A stretch of 64,000 nucleotides of DNA from an uncultured Ilumatobacter sp. (GTDB lineage Bacteria; Actinomycetota; Acidimicrobiia; Acidimicrobiales; Ilumatobacteraceae): contig CAJQPY010000007.1 of the NCBI GenBank assembly GCA_905480335.1, positions 1 to 64,000 on the forward strand, given 5' to 3'. Shown one piece after another: positions 62,575-64,000 of the stretch. The stretch's first letter is position 1; the number at the start of each line of letters is the position of its first letter. The notes beneath the pieces are model-generated. The model searched no databases. It saw only the letters and a list, made by a program, of their open reading frames with translations, and was not told the DNA's origin. The position numbers and the translations under genes are program-made.

Positions 62575-62766
62575 TCACCAGTCCGGGCGGCCATCGTTTT
62601 CGATGTCGCTGTCCTCAAGAACCAGATCCCAGCGATCGAGACAATCCTCGCAGCGGTAGGCGACGGCATCTCCCGATTCCCATGTGCCGTCCTCGCGCGG
62701 CATGGTGAGCAAGAAGCACCGGCCACCGCAATCGATGCAGGTGATCTGAGGCGGGGGCGCGAACAT
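62575..62766 (-). CDS. Small zinc-ribbon protein of unknown function
   Basis: The 63-residue protein has two CxxC pairs, ITCIDCGGRC and RCEDCLDRW, which fit a zinc ribbon. The acidic C-terminus ends DSDIENDGRPDW. Such small proteins occur next to rsmD in related actinobacteria, but the function is unknown to me. Its ATG lies 38 bases from the rsmD start on the opposite strand, and its stop converges with the antiporter gene. Confidence 0.75.
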   Translation of the reverse strand: MFAPPPQITCIDCGGRCFLLTMPREDGTWESGDAVAYRCEDCLDRWDLVLEDSDIENDGRPDW

Positions 62767-62804
62767 TGTCCCATTCTGGCTTGGGATCCTCGTACAGTGC
62801 GCCA

Positions 62805-63323
62805 ATGCGAGTCGTTGCGGGAGAACTTGGCGGTCGGAAACTTGTGTCGCCGGAGGGGACCTCGACGCGCCCAACGACCGATCGTGCACGTGAGGCGATT
62901 TTCAATGCGCTCGGCTCTGCTGGCTTGATCGACGGCGCGCTCGTCGCCGATCTCTTCGCCGGAACCGGTGCGGTGGGCATCGAGGCCCTATCCCGAGGGG
63001 CGGCGCACTGCACCTTCGTGGAGCGGGATCGGAACGCGCTCCGAGCGCTCGAGGAGAATGTCGACACACTCGATCTGGCTCAGAGGACTCGTATCGTGCG
63101 TTCGGATGCCGGCCAGGCCGCTGCAACCCTTGATGTCGATATCGCATTTATCGACCCGCCTTACGATTTCGACGGCTGGAGCCAATTGCTAGTCATTGTT
63201 CGGGCCCCATTCGTGGTGGCCGAGTCGGGGCGGACGATCGATCCGGTTGATGGGTGGAACATCACCCGCTCGAAGCGGTATGGACGGGCGTGGGTCAGCT
63301 TTCTGGAACGCTCCGGAGACTAG
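62805..63323 (+). CDS. rsmD: 16S rRNA (guanine(966)-N2)-methyltransferase RsmD
   Basis: The 172-residue SAM-dependent enzyme starts MRVVAGELGGRKL and has TRPTTDRAREAIFNAL, the SAM-binding DLFAGTGAVGIEALSRG and the catalytic FIDPPYDF, the N2-guanine methylation motif. It modifies 16S rRNA in the small subunit. ATG 62805 is decided by TACAGT (62793-62798) ending 6 bases upstream; an in-frame start at 62766 would overlap the zinc-ribbon gene. coaD follows by 12 bases, the conserved pair. Confidence 0.95.
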   Translation: MRVVAGELGGRKLVSPEGTSTRPTTDRAREAIFNALGSAGLIDGALVADLFAGTGAVGIEALSRGAAHCTFVERDRNALRALEENVDTLDLAQRTRIVRSDAGQAAATLDVDIAFIDPPYDFDGWSQLLVIVRAPFVVAESGRTIDPVDGWNITRSKRYGRAWVSFLERSGD

Positions 63324-63335
63324 CGTTCGACGCGT

Positions 63336-63857
63336 ATGAGCGCTGACCCGACACTCACCGCGCACCCCAGCAAGGTGCTCTACCCCGGCAGCTTCGACCC
63401 GCTTCACCTAGGCCACCTGGATGTGATCAAGCAGGCTCACGAACTGTTCGGCGATGTTGTCGTCGCAGTGATGTACAACTTTGCCAAGCCGGGTGGAATG
63501 TTCGACGTCGACGAGCGAGTCGCATTGATTGAGCTGGCGGTCGACGGATTCGCGCAGGTCACGGTCGAGAAGTACACCGGTCTTGCCATTCATGCAGCCG
63601 CCGAAGCTGGCGCCGACTTTGTCGTCAAGGGGCTCCGAACACCCGGCGATTTTGAGATAGAGCAGCAAATGGCCCACATGAACCATTCGGTTTCAGGGAT
63701 GCGCACGGTCTACCTGCCGGCGCGTCCCGACCTCGGATTCGTGAGTAGTCGCTTCGTGCGGGAGATCGCCAACTACGGTGGAGACGTGTCCCATCTGGTG
63801 CCACCGGCCGTCGCTGATGCGCTGGTTTGCCGGGTGGCGCAACGAGAAGAGAACTGA
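63336..63857 (+). CDS. coaD: Phosphopantetheine adenylyltransferase
   Basis: The 173-residue nucleotidyltransferase makes dephospho-CoA from 4'-phosphopantetheine and ATP. VLYPGSFDPLHLGHLDVI contains the HxGH-type nucleotide motif (here HLGH), and VYLPARPDLGFVSSRFVREI contains the ISSTxVRE-like end motif. The N-terminus is about 12 residues longer than usual; a start at 63336 is kept because no later ATG precedes the conserved core. It is 12 bases after rsmD. Confidence 0.96.
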   Translation: MSADPTLTAHPSKVLYPGSFDPLHLGHLDVIKQAHELFGDVVVAVMYNFAKPGGMFDVDERVALIELAVDGFAQVTVEKYTGLAIHAAAEAGADFVVKGLRTPGDFEIEQQMAHMNHSVSGMRTVYLPARPDLGFVSSRFVREIANYGGDVSHLVPPAVADALVCRVAQREEN

Positions 63858-63862
63858 GCCTG

Positions 63863-64000
63863 ATGACCTACGACCAGCACCACGACGACCGTTACGACCA
63901 GCGGCAAGAACCCGATCGAAGGTACGACTACGACGATGATGTCGATGACGCAGTGGAGGGCGCACCGGCCAACTACGTCGGTGACGCAGAAACACTGCTC
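63863..64000 (+). CDS. SepIVA-like / DivIVA-related protein, N-terminal part (partial)
   Basis: ATG 63863 lies 5 bases after the coaD stop and opens a frame to the end of the window (46 codons). It starts MTYDQHHDDRYDQRQEPDRRY, a strongly acidic Tyr/Asp/Arg-rich stretch, and ends NYVGDAETLL. In mycobacteria coaD is followed by sepIVA, whose coiled-coil protein acts in septation, and DAETLL fits the start of that coiled coil. The call rests mainly on position. Confidence 0.5.
   Translation, partial: MTYDQHHDDRYDQRQEPDRRYDYDDDVDDAVEGAPANYVGDAETLL

Overview
The window looks like chromosomal DNA from a high-GC actinobacterium, most likely of the class Acidimicrobiia (Ilumatobacter-like). The reasons are the base composition, the block tig-clpP-clpX-folC-ndk-mreBCD-mrdA-rodA-rne-rplU-rpmA, a TIGR03084-type protein beside an acyl-CoA carboxylase, a GTP-type PEP carboxykinase and coaD followed by a SepIVA-like gene. 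The class is an inference. No tRNA, rRNA, CRISPR array, insertion sequence or prophage was recognised.

Layout. 1-1184: the tail of an acyl-CoA carboxyltransferase and a decayed lipoprotein gene. 1228-8132: a minus-strand operon (fatty acyl-CoA-reductase/HAD fusion, zinc alcohol dehydrogenase, LarA-like protein, PlsC acyltransferase) divergent from a TetR regulator, with a perfect 18-bp palindrome between them. 8145-11152: an XRE regulator, then ddl and murF diverging from one palindromic promoter. 11205-14677: MFS exporter, epoxide hydrolase and TIGR03084 protein. 14768-20224: a carboxyltransferase, biotin carboxylase and AtuA-like operon. 20226-25022: a glycosyltransferase relic and a type IIA topoisomerase pair. 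25584-33264: potassium channel, amidase, cytochrome P450, acyl-CoA ligase, fatty-acid hydroxylase and a TrkA-C membrane protein. 33400-36566: a broken DUF985 cupin gene, a holin-like/phosphodiesterase fusion and a small conserved protein. 36687-51687: the housekeeping core (protein quality control, folate, nucleotide balance, elongasome, RNase E/G, L21, L27). 51830-64000: pckG, a cold-shock-like protein, rpmB, a FakA-like kinase, recG, a prolyl oligopeptidase, nth, an antiporter, rsmD, coaD and the start of a SepIVA-like gene.

Functional themes. Peptidoglycan synthesis is represented by ddl, murF, mreBCD, mrdA and rodA. Acyl-CoA and lipid metabolism is represented by two carboxylase loci, the reductase/PlsC operon, the P450/ligase/hydroxylase cluster and a FakA-like kinase.

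Three signals stand out. First, an IscA/HesB-like gene at 50656-50967 carries an in-frame UGA at the first conserved cysteine position, followed by a SECIS-like hairpin, so it is probably a selenoprotein that ordinary gene calling would miss. Second, ddl and murF appear to share a palindrome that supplies the -10 element in both directions. Third, many genes have a TANNNT hexamer ending 6-8 bases before the start codon, which implies widespread leaderless transcription and was used here to choose starts. Three gene relics (176-1184, 20226-20440, 33400-33818) point to ongoing gene loss or to assembly error.
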